Shown here: positions 9,183 to 18,181 of the stretch, in pieces
How positions within the stretch are numbered: the stretch's first letter is position 1
Layout: each line of letters opens with the position of its first letter
Origin: Saccharopolyspora spinosa NRRL 18395
GTDB lineage: Bacteria > Actinomycetota > Actinomycetes > Mycobacteriales > Pseudonocardiaceae
Direction: 5' to 3'
NCBI RefSeq assembly: GCF_000194155.1
Contig: NZ_GL877878.1
Span: 1,771,654-1,835,653, forward strand
DNA length: 64,000 nucleotides
Program-made: the position numbers and the translations under genes
Notes under the pieces: generated by a model
What the model saw: the letters and a program-made list of their open reading frames with translations, nothing else
Database searches by the model: none
Told to the model about the DNA's origin: nothing

Positions 9183-9461
9183 TTAGCGCATGCCGCCGGC
9201 GACGGCGGGCAGGATGGTGACGCTGTCGCCGTCGGTGACCTTGGCTTCCAGACCGCCGGCGAAGCGGACGTCCTCGTCGTTGACGTAGACGTTGACGAAG
9301 CGGTGCAGATTGCCTTCCTTGACCAGACGGTCCTTCAGGCCGTTGAAGTTGCTGTCGAGGTCATTGATCACCTCGGCCACGGTGTTGCCCGCGGCCTCGA
9401 CGGACTTCTGGCCGCCGGTGTGGGTGCGCAGGATGGTCGGGATCGAAACGTTGACTGCCAT
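9183..9461 (-). CDS. cysO: Sulfur carrier protein CysO (MoaD/ThiS family)
   Basis: 92 residues from ATG 9461 (MAVNVSIPTILRTHTGGQKS); a longer frame to 9512 lacks family similarity. Ubiquitin-like beta-grasp carrier with YVNDEDVRFAGGL and the C-terminal LPAVAGG tail whose glycine is converted to a thiocarboxylate, the sulfur donor for CysM. Unusually, two residues (Met-Arg) follow the Gly-Gly, so the tail would need trimming before activation. The adjacent JAMM protease gene mec is the obvious candidate to do this as well as to release cysteine from CysO-Cys. Equivalent to Rv1335. Confidence 0.93.
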   Translation of the reverse strand: MAVNVSIPTILRTHTGGQKSVEAAGNTVAEVINDLDSNFNGLKDRLVKEGNLHRFVNVYVNDEDVRFAGGLEAKVTDGDSVTILPAVAGGMR

Positions 9462-9530
9462 GAGGAACCTCCTGTCCACGAAGGACTTTCGTTGGGAACG
9501 GGACGCGAACACGGGTGGGCGAGCCGCAGC

Positions 9531-9995
9531 TCAGTCGAGGTCTGGAACCTCGTCGGCACCGGTGTGGGCGAACATGTACGACTCCACGACCTCCACCGGC
9601 TCTTCGGTCACCTGACCGTCGAGGATCCGGTAGGAACGCAGCTCATGGGTCTTCGGGTCCCGGGTGGACACGAGCACGTAGTGCGCGTTGGGCTCCGAGG
9701 CGTAGGAGACGTCGGTGCGCGACGGGTAGGCCTCGGTCGAGGTGTGCGAGTGGTAGACGACCACCGGTTCCTCGCCGCCTGCGTCCATCTCGCGCCACAC
9801 CTTCAGGTGTTCACCGGAGTCGAACCGGTAGAAGGTGGGCGAGCGCTCGGCGTTGATCATCTCGATCAGGCGCGTCGGGCGGTCCGACCCTTCCGGGCCG
9901 GCAATCACGCCGCACGCCTCGTCCGGGTGGTCCCGTCGGGCATGCGCGACCATCGCATCGACCAGGTCGCGTCGGATCACCAGCACAGCAACCAT
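9531..9995 (-). CDS. mec: Mec, JAMM/MPN+ zinc protease acting on CysO-cysteine
   Basis: 154 residues from ATG 9995 (MVAVLVIRRDLVDAMVAHAR); the open frame extends to 10088, but that part is not conserved. JAMM zinc site: Glu26 in DEACGVIAG, and His82, His84 and Asp95 in YHSHTSTEAYPSRTD. In mycobacteria this peptidase cleaves cysteine from the CysO-Cys adduct made by CysM. It lies 69 bp upstream of cysO and 89 bp downstream of the P1 peptidase gene on the same strand, as in Rv1333-Rv1336. A GTG three codons in is an alternative start. Confidence 0.93.
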   Translation of the reverse strand: MVAVLVIRRDLVDAMVAHARRDHPDEACGVIAGPEGSDRPTRLIEMINAERSPTFYRFDSGEHLKVWREMDAGGEEPVVVYHSHTSTEAYPSRTDVSYASEPNAHYVLVSTRDPKTHELRSYRILDGQVTEEPVEVVESYMFAHTGADEVPDLD

Positions 9996-10084
9996 CCTAG
10001 TAGTTGAGGCACCGGCCTCCCACGATGTGGAAAAATTCTCGCACCGGTGCGGCTTCGTCGGGCGAAACGCAGGTACACGATGAT

Positions 10085-11116
10085 TCATTCCCGCGCCGAG
10101 GGGTAGAGCCGCGTGTAGGAAGTCACCTCATCGACCGGTTCCGCAGCCAGCACGCCGCGCACGATCGCCCGCGCCACGACATCCGCGGCGACCGCGCACA
10201 CCGCGTCCAGCCGCGCCGCCCAGCCCTGCTCCCCCGGCGCGGGCAGGGCAGCTCCGGTGCCGGTGGCCAGCGCGAACATCGTGTCGCCGTCGACCAGCAG
10301 GTGCGCGGGCCGGACCGCGCGGGCCAGCCCGTCCTGCGCGGCGACCGCAAGCCGCCGACACTCGGCCTTGGACAACTCCAGGTCGGTGGCGACCACGCCG
10401 ATCGTGGTGTTGAGCGGCCGGTCGATCGGGCCGTGCCGGCCCTGGCGCTTGCCGAACAGCTGCCGACCCGCCTCGACCTCGGCGGGATCGGGCGCGCGTA
10501 GCCCGGCCGTCGGGATCCACGGCCGCCCGGTGTCCGGGTCGATCGCAGACCCCGCGGCGTTGACCGCCACCAGGGCGCCGACGGTGGTGCCGTCGTCCAG
10601 CACGGCGCTGGCCGTGCCGATGCCGCCCTTGACGGTCCCGACCACGGCGCCGGTGCCCGCGCCGACGTTGCCCTCCCGGGTATCGGTGCGGCTCGCGTTC
10701 TCGCAGGCCCGGTGGCCGAAGCCGGCGTCGGGCCGGTTGCCCCAGTCGCCCATCGGGACGTCGAAGATCACCGCGCCCGGCACCACCGGGACGACGTGCT
10801 TCGGGTCGGGGCCGACCCGCACGCCGTGCCCCCGATCGCCTAGCCAGCGCATTACCCCGTCGGCCGCAGCCAGGCCGTAGGCGCTGCCGCCGGTGAGGAC
10901 GATGCCGTGCACCTTCTGCACCAGGTGGCTCGGTTCGAGCACGTCCGTTTCCCTGGTTCCCGGGCCGCCGCCGCGGACGTCCACCGCCGCCGTCGCCCCC
11001 TCCGGCACCAGGACCACGCTGGTGCCAGTCGCCCAGTGCTCGTCGAGCCGCTGCTCGTGCCCGACCCGCACACCGCCGACGTCGACGATCGCATCGAGCG
11101 CTCCCGGCCAGGTCAT
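10085..11116 (-). CDS. P1 (DmpA-like) family peptidase
   Basis: 343 residues from ATG 11116 (MTWPGALDAIVDVGGVRVGH). S58/P1 family: these are made as one chain and cleave themselves before a nucleophilic Ser or Thr to form the active aminopeptidase. The processing region is visible as RPLNTTIGVVATDLELSKAE near residue 240, where a Thr is in the nucleophile position. Other family marks are VLTGGSAYGLAAADGVMRWL and GAVIFDVPMGDW. The substrate is unknown; relatives act on N-terminal D- or beta-amino acids. It is the Rv1333 counterpart and leads the mec-cysO-cysM direction. A hairpin (11141-11185) lies directly upstream. Confidence 0.9.
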   Translation of the reverse strand: MTWPGALDAIVDVGGVRVGHEQRLDEHWATGTSVVLVPEGATAAVDVRGGGPGTRETDVLEPSHLVQKVHGIVLTGGSAYGLAAADGVMRWLGDRGHGVRVGPDPKHVVPVVPGAVIFDVPMGDWGNRPDAGFGHRACENASRTDTREGNVGAGTGAVVGTVKGGIGTASAVLDDGTTVGALVAVNAAGSAIDPDTGRPWIPTAGLRAPDPAEVEAGRQLFGKRQGRHGPIDRPLNTTIGVVATDLELSKAECRRLAVAAQDGLARAVRPAHLLVDGDTMFALATGTGAALPAPGEQGWAARLDAVCAVAADVVARAIVRGVLAAEPVDEVTSYTRLYPSARE

Positions 11117-11140
11117 CCGGCAGGCTCCTCTCCTTCGGGG

Positions 11141-11185
11141 TCGTGAGTGTTTCGGGCAGCTGTGACAGCCCAAAAGCACTCACGA
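11141..11185. repeat. TCGTGAGTG hairpin in a divergent promoter region
   Basis: TCGTGAGTGTTTCGGGC pairs with GCCCAAAAGCACTCACGA around a 10-nt loop (two mismatches). It lies between the divergent P1 peptidase and MFS genes. A half copy (GTGAGTGCCTTTGGGC) lies at about 27174-27189 after bioN, suggesting another small dispersed hairpin family. Confidence 0.6.
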
Positions 11186-11306
11186 GTCACGTACCAACCA
11201 CACACATCGCTGGCATCACGTTAACCAGACGTAAAGGAATCGCCGCCGTTCTTGTTGTCGCCCCGCCGCCTCCGCACTGTGAGTCCGTTCACTACGAGGA
11301 GGATGG

Positions 11307-12600
11307 ATGTCAACTGAGGTGCACAGCCGCGACGATGCGGCTCGCTCCGGTGGCGAGCGCAGGGTGGTCGCCAACGTCATTCGCGGCTCGATCGGCAACT
11401 TGATCGAGTGGTACGACTGGTACGCCTACACCGCGTTCAGCGTTTACTTCGCGGCGGCGTTCTTCCCGAAGGGCGACCTGACCGCCCAACTGCTCAACAC
11501 CGCGGGCGTGTTCGCCATCGGCTTCCTGATGCGCCCCCTCGGCGGCTGGCTGCTCGGCCGCTACGCGGACCGCTTCGGCCGCCGCGCCGCGCTCACCTTC
11601 TCGGTGACGCTGATGGCCTGCGGCTCGCTGGTGATCGCGCTGACGCCGAGCTACAACACGATCGGGCTCGGCGCCCCGCTGCTGCTGGTGTTCGCCCGGC
11701 TGGTGCAGGGCATCTCGGTCGGCGGCGAGTACTCGACGTCGGCGACTTACCTGTCCGAGGTCGCCACTGCGGGCAAGCGCGGCTTCTACTCCAGCTTCCA
11801 GTACGTGACGCTGGTCGCCGGGCAGCTCACGGCACTGGGCGTGCAGATCGTGCTGCTCCTGGTGCTCAGCAACGAGCAGATGGAGTCGTGGGGCTGGCGG
11901 ATCGCGTTCGTGATCGGCGCGATCGGCGCGCTGGTCGTGATGTGGCTGCGCCGCGGCATGGACGAGACCGAGAGCTACAAGAAGACGAAGACCTCGGAGG
12001 GGAACCAGTCGCGCGGCACCGTGAAGGCGCTGCTGCAGCACCCCAAGGAGTGCCTGCTCGTCGTCGGCCTGACCCTCGGACACGACGTACCTGCAGAAAT
12101 ACATGGTGGCGACCTCGGGCATCGACAAGGGCACCGTCGCCTGGATCAACTTCCTGGCGCTGCTGGTGTTCCTGTGCCTGCAACCGCTGGCGGGTGCCTT
12201 GTCGGACCGCATCGGGCGCCGCTGGCTGCTGCTGGCCTTCGGGGTCTGCGGCAGCGTCCTGACCGTGCCGATCATGACGCTGCTCGGCTCGACGCAAAAC
12301 CCGGTGGCGGCGTTCGCGCTGATGCTGGGCGGCCTGGTGATCGTCACCGGCTACACCTCGATCAACGCGATCGTGAAGGCCGAGCTGTTCCCGACCAACA
12401 TCCGCGCGCTCGGCGTCGGCCTGCCGTACGCGCTGACGGTGGCGATCTTCGGCGGCACCTCGGAATACGTGGCGCTGTGGCTCAAGCAGGCGGGCATGGA
12501 GCAGGTGTTCTTCTGGTACGTCTCGGGCTGCGTGCTGATCTCGCTTCTGGTGTACCTGCGGATGCGCGAGACCTCGAAGGACTCCCGCCTCGACCGGTGA
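11307..12600 (+). pseudogene. MFS metabolite:proton symporter, broken by a short deletion and frameshift
   Basis: The first 258 codons (MSTEVHSRDDAARSGGERRV onward) encode a ShiA/KgtP-like major facilitator: VIRGSIGNLIEWYDWYAY, FLMRPLGGWLLGRYADRFGR and VQGISVGGEYSTSATYL. After VVGLTLG at about 12080 the frame breaks. The continuation TTYLQKYMVATSGIDKGTV is in another frame and runs to 12600. By family comparison, roughly nine residues are lost there, so a deletion of about 25-30 bp explains both loss and shift. AGGAGG precedes the ATG. Either a pseudogene or a sequence error. Intact, it would import a carboxylate such as alpha-ketoglutarate, shikimate or citrate. It lies 45 bp before the two-component genes. 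Confidence 0.85.
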
Positions 12601-12644
12601 CCTAGCGCGTGGCCGTACTCTGAACGGGGTTTCGGAGGTGGCCG

Positions 12645-13301
12645 GTGCGCGTGCTTCTCGTCGAGGACGACGACGGCGTGGCCAACGCGCTCGTCGAAGT
12701 CCTCGCCGCGCACGGCCACCGGCCCACCCGGGTGTCCCGTGGCGCCGACGCGCTGACCCGCCACCGGGAGCACGACCTGGTGCTGCTCGACCTGGGCCTG
12801 CCGGACGCCGACGGCCTCGACGTGCTGCGGAAGCTCCGCCGGATCGGGCCGATCCCGGTGGTGGTGCTGACCGCCCGCGGCGAGGAGCGCATGGTCGTCC
12901 GCGGCCTGCGTTCCGGCGCGGACGACTACCTGGTCAAGCCGGTGCGGATGGCGGAGTTGCTGGCCCGGATCGAGGCAGTGGCCCGGCGCGGTCGCCTGCC
13001 GGGCGCGGTCGCCGACGAGGTCCAGGTCGGCGAGGTGCACGTCGATCTGCGGACCCGCCAGGTGCGGGTCGACGGCCGCGATGTGGAGCTGACGCCGAAG
13101 GAGTTCGACGTGCTCGCGGTGCTGGCGGGCGAGGCAGGCAGCGCGGTTAGCAGGCAGCGCCTGATGGACGAGGTCTGGGGCGACGCCTACCTGGCGGTCT
13201 CCCGATCCCTGGACGTGCACATCGCGCAGCTGCGCGGCAAACTCGGCCGCCCCGAACTGCTGGTGACGATCCGCGGATTCGGCTACCGCTTCGGGGCCTG
13301 A
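12645..13301 (+). CDS. OmpR-family response regulator
   Basis: 218 residues from GTG. Receiver domain residues 1-115: acidic pair in VEDDDG, phosphoacceptor Asp49 in VLLDLGLPDADG, and Lys98 in DDYLVKPV. C-terminal winged helix about 125-218, with LTPKEFDVLAVLAGEAGSAV, LMDEVWGD and the ending TIRGFGYRFG. The cognate kinase starts 73 bp downstream, followed without a gap by a TAXI solute-binding lipoprotein. This arrangement suggests that the system controls or senses carboxylate uptake, possibly through the MFS gene just upstream. Confidence 0.95.
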   Translation: MRVLLVEDDDGVANALVEVLAAHGHRPTRVSRGADALTRHREHDLVLLDLGLPDADGLDVLRKLRRIGPIPVVVLTARGEERMVVRGLRSGADDYLVKPVRMAELLARIEAVARRGRLPGAVADEVQVGEVHVDLRTRQVRVDGRDVELTPKEFDVLAVLAGEAGSAVSRQRLMDEVWGDAYLAVSRSLDVHIAQLRGKLGRPELLVTIRGFGYRFGA

Positions 13302-13374
13302 TTCCGCCGCTCGGTCCGGTCGGCGTGGAAAGTACGGTTGAGCAGCTGGAATCTCCTGGACGGCGTGGGGGCTG

Positions 13375-14748
13375 ATGCGCAAGCGACTGTTGTTGGTGCT
13401 GCTGACCTTCTCGGTCCTCGCGGTCGCCGGGTTCGCCGCTCCGCTGCTGCGCGCCACCGCCGCGGAGCGGACGCAGCAGCTGGTGCTGGCCCGCACCGCC
13501 GACCTGGACCGGTTCGCCGCGCTCGCCGACCACGCCTTCAGCACCGGCGACACCACCCAGCTGATCGCCGAGGCAGGCCGCTACACCGAGCTCTACGGCG
13601 AGCCGCTCGTGGTGGTCGACGCGAACCGAGCGCCGGTGGTGGAAACCGGCGGGATGCACGCCGCCGAGGTGGCCGAGTCGATCGACAAGGCGCTGCGCAA
13701 CGAGCTGGCGGGGCCGGTGCCGTGGCTCCAGCCGTGGTCCGGGGGAGAGTTGGTGCGGTACCGGCCGGTCGGCGACGGCATGGGGGTGACCGGTGCGATC
13801 GTCCTGCGCGCCTCGGTGCAGCACGCGACGCGGGACATCGCCGGGGGGTGGGCGCTGATCGCGGCGGGCGCGCTGAGCGCTCTGGCGGTGTGCGGGCTGC
13901 TGGCGCTGGTGCTGGGCCGGTGGATCCTGCGGCCGTTGGCGGAGCTGCGGGGCGGGGTGCGGGCGGTGGGCGCCGGTTCGCGCCGCTCGCGGGTGCCGGA
14001 GGACGCCGGCCCGCCGGAGCTGCGGGAATTGGCGGTGTCGTTCAACCGGATGTCGGAGGCGGTCGCGGACGCCGAGGAGCAGCAACGGCGGCTCGTCGCG
14101 GACGCGTCGCACCAGCTGCGCAACCCGATGGCCGCGCTGCGCCTGCGGGTCGATGCGCTGGAACGGCGGATCACGCCGGAAGGTGCGCAGACCTACCGGT
14201 CGACCCTGGACGAGGTGGACCGCTTGGAGTCGCTGCTGGACCGGCTCCTGGACCTGGCCACCGCCGATCGCGAACCTGCGGAGTCGGCAGTGGAGCCCTG
14301 CGAGGTGGATGTCGTGGTGGCCGACCGGATCGAGGCGTGGCGATCCGCCGCCGAGGCGGCCGGGATCCGGTTCGCAGAAGCCCGGCTGGACCCAGGCGAG
14401 GCGGACCTCCCGGCGGAAGACCTGGCGCAAATCCTCGACATCCTGCTGGACAACGCCATCAAGTACGCCGGGCAGGGGGCGACCGTGTCGGTGACCTGCG
14501 AGGCCGGCCCCGGCAGCTGCGCGCTCACCGTCAGCGACACCGGCCCGGGGCTGTCCGGCGAGGAGATATCCCGCGCCGCGCAGCGCTTCTGGCGCGCCGG
14601 GCGGCATCGCGGCAGCCGCGGTTCCGGGCTCGGGCTGGCAATCGCCGACCGCCTGGTGACAGCTCGCGGTGGCTCGCTGCGCATCGACCCCGCCCAGCCG
14701 CACGGCCTGTCGGTTCGACTGGAACTGCCGTCGCGGGAGGACACGTGA
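13375..14748 (+). CDS. Membrane sensor histidine kinase
   Basis: 457 residues. A signal-anchor helix at 4-22 (LLLVLLTFSVLAVAGFAA), an extracytoplasmic segment of about 140 residues, a second membrane helix near 160-185, a HAMP linker, then HisKA with His246 in ADASHQLRNPMAAL. The ATPase domain has the N box DNAIKYAG, and DTGPGLSGEE and GSGLGLAIADRL (G boxes). It pairs with the upstream OmpR-type regulator. The TAXI protein gene starts within its stop codon (TGATG), which suggests that the binding protein may present its ligand to the sensor domain. Confidence 0.95.
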   Translation: MRKRLLLVLLTFSVLAVAGFAAPLLRATAAERTQQLVLARTADLDRFAALADHAFSTGDTTQLIAEAGRYTELYGEPLVVVDANRAPVVETGGMHAAEVAESIDKALRNELAGPVPWLQPWSGGELVRYRPVGDGMGVTGAIVLRASVQHATRDIAGGWALIAAGALSALAVCGLLALVLGRWILRPLAELRGGVRAVGAGSRRSRVPEDAGPPELRELAVSFNRMSEAVADAEEQQRRLVADASHQLRNPMAALRLRVDALERRITPEGAQTYRSTLDEVDRLESLLDRLLDLATADREPAESAVEPCEVDVVVADRIEAWRSAAEAAGIRFAEARLDPGEADLPAEDLAQILDILLDNAIKYAGQGATVSVTCEAGPGSCALTVSDTGPGLSGEEISRAAQRFWRAGRHRGSRGSGLGLAIADRLVTARGGSLRIDPAQPHGLSVRLELPSREDT

Positions 14749-15656
14749 TGCGCCGCCGAACCCTGCTCACGCTCGCCGGTGCCGGGCTGCTCAGCGCCTG
14801 CACCGGGCAGACGCCCGAGCGAACGATCCGCATCGCCGCCGGCGAGCCCGGCGGGTTCTACACCGCCTTCGCCAGGCAGCTGGCCGCCGAGGTGTCGGCA
14901 ACCGTGCCGGGCATGCGGATGGCGGTGTCGAGCAGCCAGGGCAGCGTCGCGAACGTCGAGTTGCTGCGCGACGGGCAGGCCGATCTCGGCATGGTGCTCG
15001 CCCACACCGCCGCGGCGGCGCAGAACGGCGACCTCGGCCCGCGGATTCCACTGCGCGCCTTGGGCCGGGTTTACGAGAACTACACGCAGCTGGTCGTGCT
15101 GGCCGACAGCCCCGTGCACAGCATCGATGACCTGGCCGGACGCCGGGTTTCGATCGGTGCCCCGAAGTCCGGTACCGCGATGCTCGGGGCCAACCTGCTC
15201 GCGAAGCACCGCGGGGTGCACAGCGAAGCGCTGCCGCTGGAAGACGCGATCGCGGCGTTGGAGCGCCAGCGGATCGACGCGCTGCTGTGGTCTGGCGGAC
15301 TGCCGACGCCGGTGCTCAAGACGCTCGACGACCGGGTCGGCATCCGCTTGCTGCCGCTGGACACGACGGCGGCCGGCTGCGCTCCGATGTGCGACCCGGT
15401 CGTGGTGCCGCCCCGCGCTTACCGGCACACCGGCGGAGTCCCCACGGTCGGGGTGCCCAACATCCTGGCCTGCACCCCGGAACTACCCGTGGACCTGGCC
15501 GAAGCGGTCGTCCGGATCCTGGTGCTCCGCGCGCCGTTCCTAGTCCCGCAGGAGACGGTGGGCACCCAGTTCCTGGACGTGCGCAACCTGATCGGCACCG
15601 GCGCGGTACCGCTGCACCCCGGCGCCGAACGCGCCTACCGCGACCTCCACGGCTGA
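14748..15656 (+). CDS. TAXI-family (TRAP-type) solute-binding lipoprotein
   Basis: 302 residues with a lipoprotein signal: RRR, a hydrophobic stretch, and the lipobox LLSAC with Cys18. The mature protein is a TAXI-type periplasmic-binding-protein fold: IRIAAGEPGGFYTAFARQLA, VSSSQGSVANVELLRDGQAD, FRSIGAPKSGTAM-like loop at RVSIGAPKSGTAMLG, then DALLWSGGLPTPVLKTL. TAXI proteins usually feed TRAP transporters with carboxylates, but no TRAP permease gene is in this window. Its tight coupling to the histidine kinase suggests a sensory role. A partial repeat element follows, then the convergent DUF2017 gene. Confidence 0.88.
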   Translation: MRRRTLLTLAGAGLLSACTGQTPERTIRIAAGEPGGFYTAFARQLAAEVSATVPGMRMAVSSSQGSVANVELLRDGQADLGMVLAHTAAAAQNGDLGPRIPLRALGRVYENYTQLVVLADSPVHSIDDLAGRRVSIGAPKSGTAMLGANLLAKHRGVHSEALPLEDAIAALERQRIDALLWSGGLPTPVLKTLDDRVGIRLLPLDTTAAGCAPMCDPVVVPPRAYRHTGGVPTVGVPNILACTPELPVDLAEAVVRILVLRAPFLVPQETVGTQFLDVRNLIGTGAVPLHPGAERAYRDLHG

Positions 15657-15757
15657 AACCGCAGGGGTTAGACGTGTACTGGGGATCCCGGACCCGAGAA
15701 GCCCTCTGAGGTTCCGTCACCCGCAACGCGACGCGGAACGAGCGAGACAGCCCCTCA
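15657..15757. repeat. Copy D (right arm only) of the ~170-bp inverted-repeat element
   Basis: TGGGGATCCCGGACCCGAGA followed by CCTCTGAGGTTCCGTCACCC matches the right arm of the full copies at 9002 and 38879. The left arm is absent. It fills the gap between the convergent TAXI and DUF2017 genes. Confidence 0.6.
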
Positions 15758-16321
15758 TCAGGCCATCAAAGCGCCGACGAGGCTGTCTTGGACCCAGGTG
15801 AGCCACTGGTACACGCCTAGGTGCTCGCGGCGCATGTCGTCGTCGGGCACCTCGTCCGGCATGTCTTCCGCCACGTCCAGCGCCGTGCCCAGCGCCAGCC
15901 GGACGTCGTTGAGCGCCGCCAGCCAGCCGTCGGCCTGCTCGCCGGTCAGTTTGATCCGGCCGCCCTCAGGTGGGCAGGTCTCCAGCACCAGCGCGGCCAC
16001 CCCGGCCTTGGCCTCCAGCAGCCCCGGCTCGTGCAGCGACCGCATCGCCCCAGTCGCGTCCGACTCTTCCTCGTCGGTCTCGCCGGTGATCGGGTCGCGC
16101 CGGTAGAAGTCCGGCAGGAGCCTCGCCAGCACGCGGTCCTCGGGCGGCGTCGTCGGCCCGGTGCGGATGCCGGTCAGCTCTGCCAGCTCGTCCTTGGGCG
16201 CCTCGTCGGACCGGGCGGCGAGCATGTCCTTGATCTGCCCCACCAGACCCCGGATGACCGCGGCTTCCTGCTGCGACAGCTCGGCCTGCACGTGACCGTT
16301 CTTGCGGGTCCAGCCTTCCAC
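15758..16321 (-). CDS. DUF2017 protein (Rv1332-like)
   Basis: 187 residues from GTG 16321, directly abutting the clpS stop. DUF2017 proteins follow clpS in many actinobacteria; their function is not known. Visible features: helical N-terminus ELSQQEAAVIRGLVGQIKDM, RTGPTTPPEDRVLARLLPDF, an acidic patch in ITGETDEEESDATGAMRSLH, and the C-terminus VYQWLTWVQDSLVGALM. No membrane segment. Matches Rv1332 in place and order (clpS-DUF2017-P1 peptidase). In this genome the MFS/two-component cassette separates it from the P1 peptidase. A role linked to ClpS adaptor function is possible but unproven. Confidence 0.9.
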   Translation of the reverse strand: MEGWTRKNGHVQAELSQQEAAVIRGLVGQIKDMLAARSDEAPKDELAELTGIRTGPTTPPEDRVLARLLPDFYRRDPITGETDEEESDATGAMRSLHEPGLLEAKAGVAALVLETCPPEGGRIKLTGEQADGWLAALNDVRLALGTALDVAEDMPDEVPDDDMRREHLGVYQWLTWVQDSLVGALMA

Positions 16322-16615
16322 TCAGGAATCCTTCTGCATCGTCGCCCACAGGCCGGCGGCGTGCAGCTTCGCCACGTCGCCCTCGACCTTCTCCTTGGAG
16401 CCCGAGGACACCACCGCCTTGCCCTTGTGGTGCACGTCCAGCATCAACTTCGTCGCGTGATCCCGGGTGTAGCCGAAGATCTTCTGAAGCACGTAGGTCA
16501 CGTAGGACATCAGGTTGACCGGGTCGTTCCACACCACGGTCACCCACGGCTTGTCCTCGGTACCGAGTGCGTCCGGTTCGAGTTGCGCGCGCTCGATTTC
16601 AGCGGGCGAGGTCAT
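16322..16615 (-). CDS. clpS: ATP-dependent Clp protease adaptor ClpS
   Basis: 97 residues from ATG 16615 ([18 protein letters not shown]); the frame extends further, but this start fits the family. ClpS delivers N-degron substrates to ClpAP/ClpCP. Core motifs are [19 protein letters not shown] (Asp-Asn-type loop, substrate pocket), [16 protein letters not shown] (the His-Lys segment contacting the Clp N-domain) and [11 protein letters not shown]. The DUF2017 gene follows immediately. It is divergent from pncB with about 210 bp between them, which probably holds both promoters. Equivalent to Rv1331. Confidence 0.95.
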   Translation of the reverse strand: MTSPAEIERAQLEPDALGTEDKPWVTVVWNDPVNLMSYVTYVLQKIFGYTRDHATKLMLDVHHKGKAVVSSGSKEKVEGDVAKLHAAGLWATMQKDS

Positions 16616-16826
16616 GTCTCCATCGTCGCACGCGGCCGTCACAGCAGTGTCGACCGCACGGGCAAACCCGACACACGCACTGGGTTTGCGCCCACTTCCG
16701 CCATTCGGCACCCGTGCGTCCGGCGAGCGGCGTTCGACCACACGCGACGCCGGGAACCCCGAATCCGGTGTTCCGCCAGGTGACCACCCAAGCGCACCCC
16801 GGCCCGCACTATTTAGTCTCAGCGGC

Positions 16827-18115
16827 ATGAGCTCTCCGACGGGCAGCACCGCGCTGTTGACGGACCAGTACGAGCTGACGATGCTCGCCAGTGCGCTGCG
16901 GGACGGCACCGCGCTCCGCCCGTGCACCTTCGAGGTGTTCACCCGACGCCTGCCGGACGGCCGGCGCTACGGGGTCGCCGGGGGCACCGGCCGGATGCTG
17001 GACGCGATCGAGAACTTCCGGTTCGGCGCGCCGGAACTCGAACAACTCGCCGCCACCCGCGTCGTGGACGACGCGACCCTGGAGTGGCTGCGCGGCTACC
17101 AGTTCCAGGGGCAGGTCGACGGTTACCCCGAGGGCGAGCTGTTCTTCCCCGGCTCGCCGCTGCTGACCGTGCGCGGCACGTTCGCCGAGGCCGTGGTGCT
17201 GGAGACGCTGATCCTGTCGATCCTCAACCACGACAGCGCCATCGCGGCCGCGGCGGCGCGGATGGTGTCGGCGGCCAACGGTCGCCGGATGATCGAGATG
17301 GGCTCGCGGCGCACCCACGAGGAGTCGGCCGTGGCGGCGGCGCGGATCGCCTACCTCGCCGGCTTCACCGCCACCTGGGCGGGCCGCCGCTACGGCATCC
17401 CGACCGCGGGCACCGTGGCGCACGCGTTCACCCTGCTGCACGACTCCGAGCGCGCCGCCTTCGAATCCCAGATCGCCTCGCTCACACGACGCTGCTGGTC
17501 GACACCTACGACATCACCCGCGGCATCGAGCTGGCGGTGGAGATCGCCGGGACCGGCCTCGGCGCGGTCCGGATCGACTCCGGCGACGTCGGCGTGCTCG
17601 CCCGGCAGGCCCGCGACCAGCTCGACCGGCTCGGCGCGACGGGTACCCGGATCGTCGTCTCCGGCGACCTCGACGAGTACGCCATCGCCTCGCTGCGCGC
17701 CGAACCGGTCGACGGCTACGGGGTGGGCACCGCGCTGGTCACCGGCTCCGGCGCGCCGACCGCCGAGATGGTCTACAAGCTGGTGGAGGTCGAGGGCCGC
17801 CCGGTCGCGAAGCGGAGCTCGCACAAGACGTCGCGCGGCGGCCGCAAGGCGGCAGTGCGGCGGCACAAGGAAACCGGTACCGCGGTGGAGGAGGTCATCT
17901 TCCAGATCGCACCGGGTGCCGCCGAGCCGGTGCTCGGGCCGCACGACCGCTTCCTGCAGATCCCGCTGATCCGCGACGGGAAGCGGGTCGACGACGTGCC
18001 GACGCTGGAGGACGACCGGCAGCGGCTGCGGCACGCGCTGGTGACCCTGCCGTGGGAGGGGCTCAAGCTATCGCACGGCGAACCGGCCATTCCGACGGTC
18101 TTCCACGAGGCTTGA
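16827..18115 (+). pseudogene. pncB: Nicotinate phosphoribosyltransferase, frameshifted
   Basis: Starts at ATG 16827 ([20 protein letters not shown]). The N-terminal half is in one frame through AFTLLHDSERAAFESQIASL. At about 17481 the frame shifts, and the rest continues in another frame as TTLLVDTYDITRGIELAVEI, then RIDSGDVGVLARQARDQLDR and YGVGTALVTGSGAP, ending at 18115. All catalytic segments are present across the two frames. Comparison with the family suggests that about 7-8 bases are missing just after IASL. PncB converts nicotinate to its mononucleotide in NAD salvage, together with the adjacent pncA. An essential-looking salvage gene broken this way may be a sequencing error. Equivalent to Rv1330c. 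Confidence 0.9.
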
Positions 18116-18181
18116 GCCCGGCGCTTCCCGCAAGGCCCGGTGGCGCTTCAGAATTGCGGTAACGGCGGCGAGGGGGTCGTG

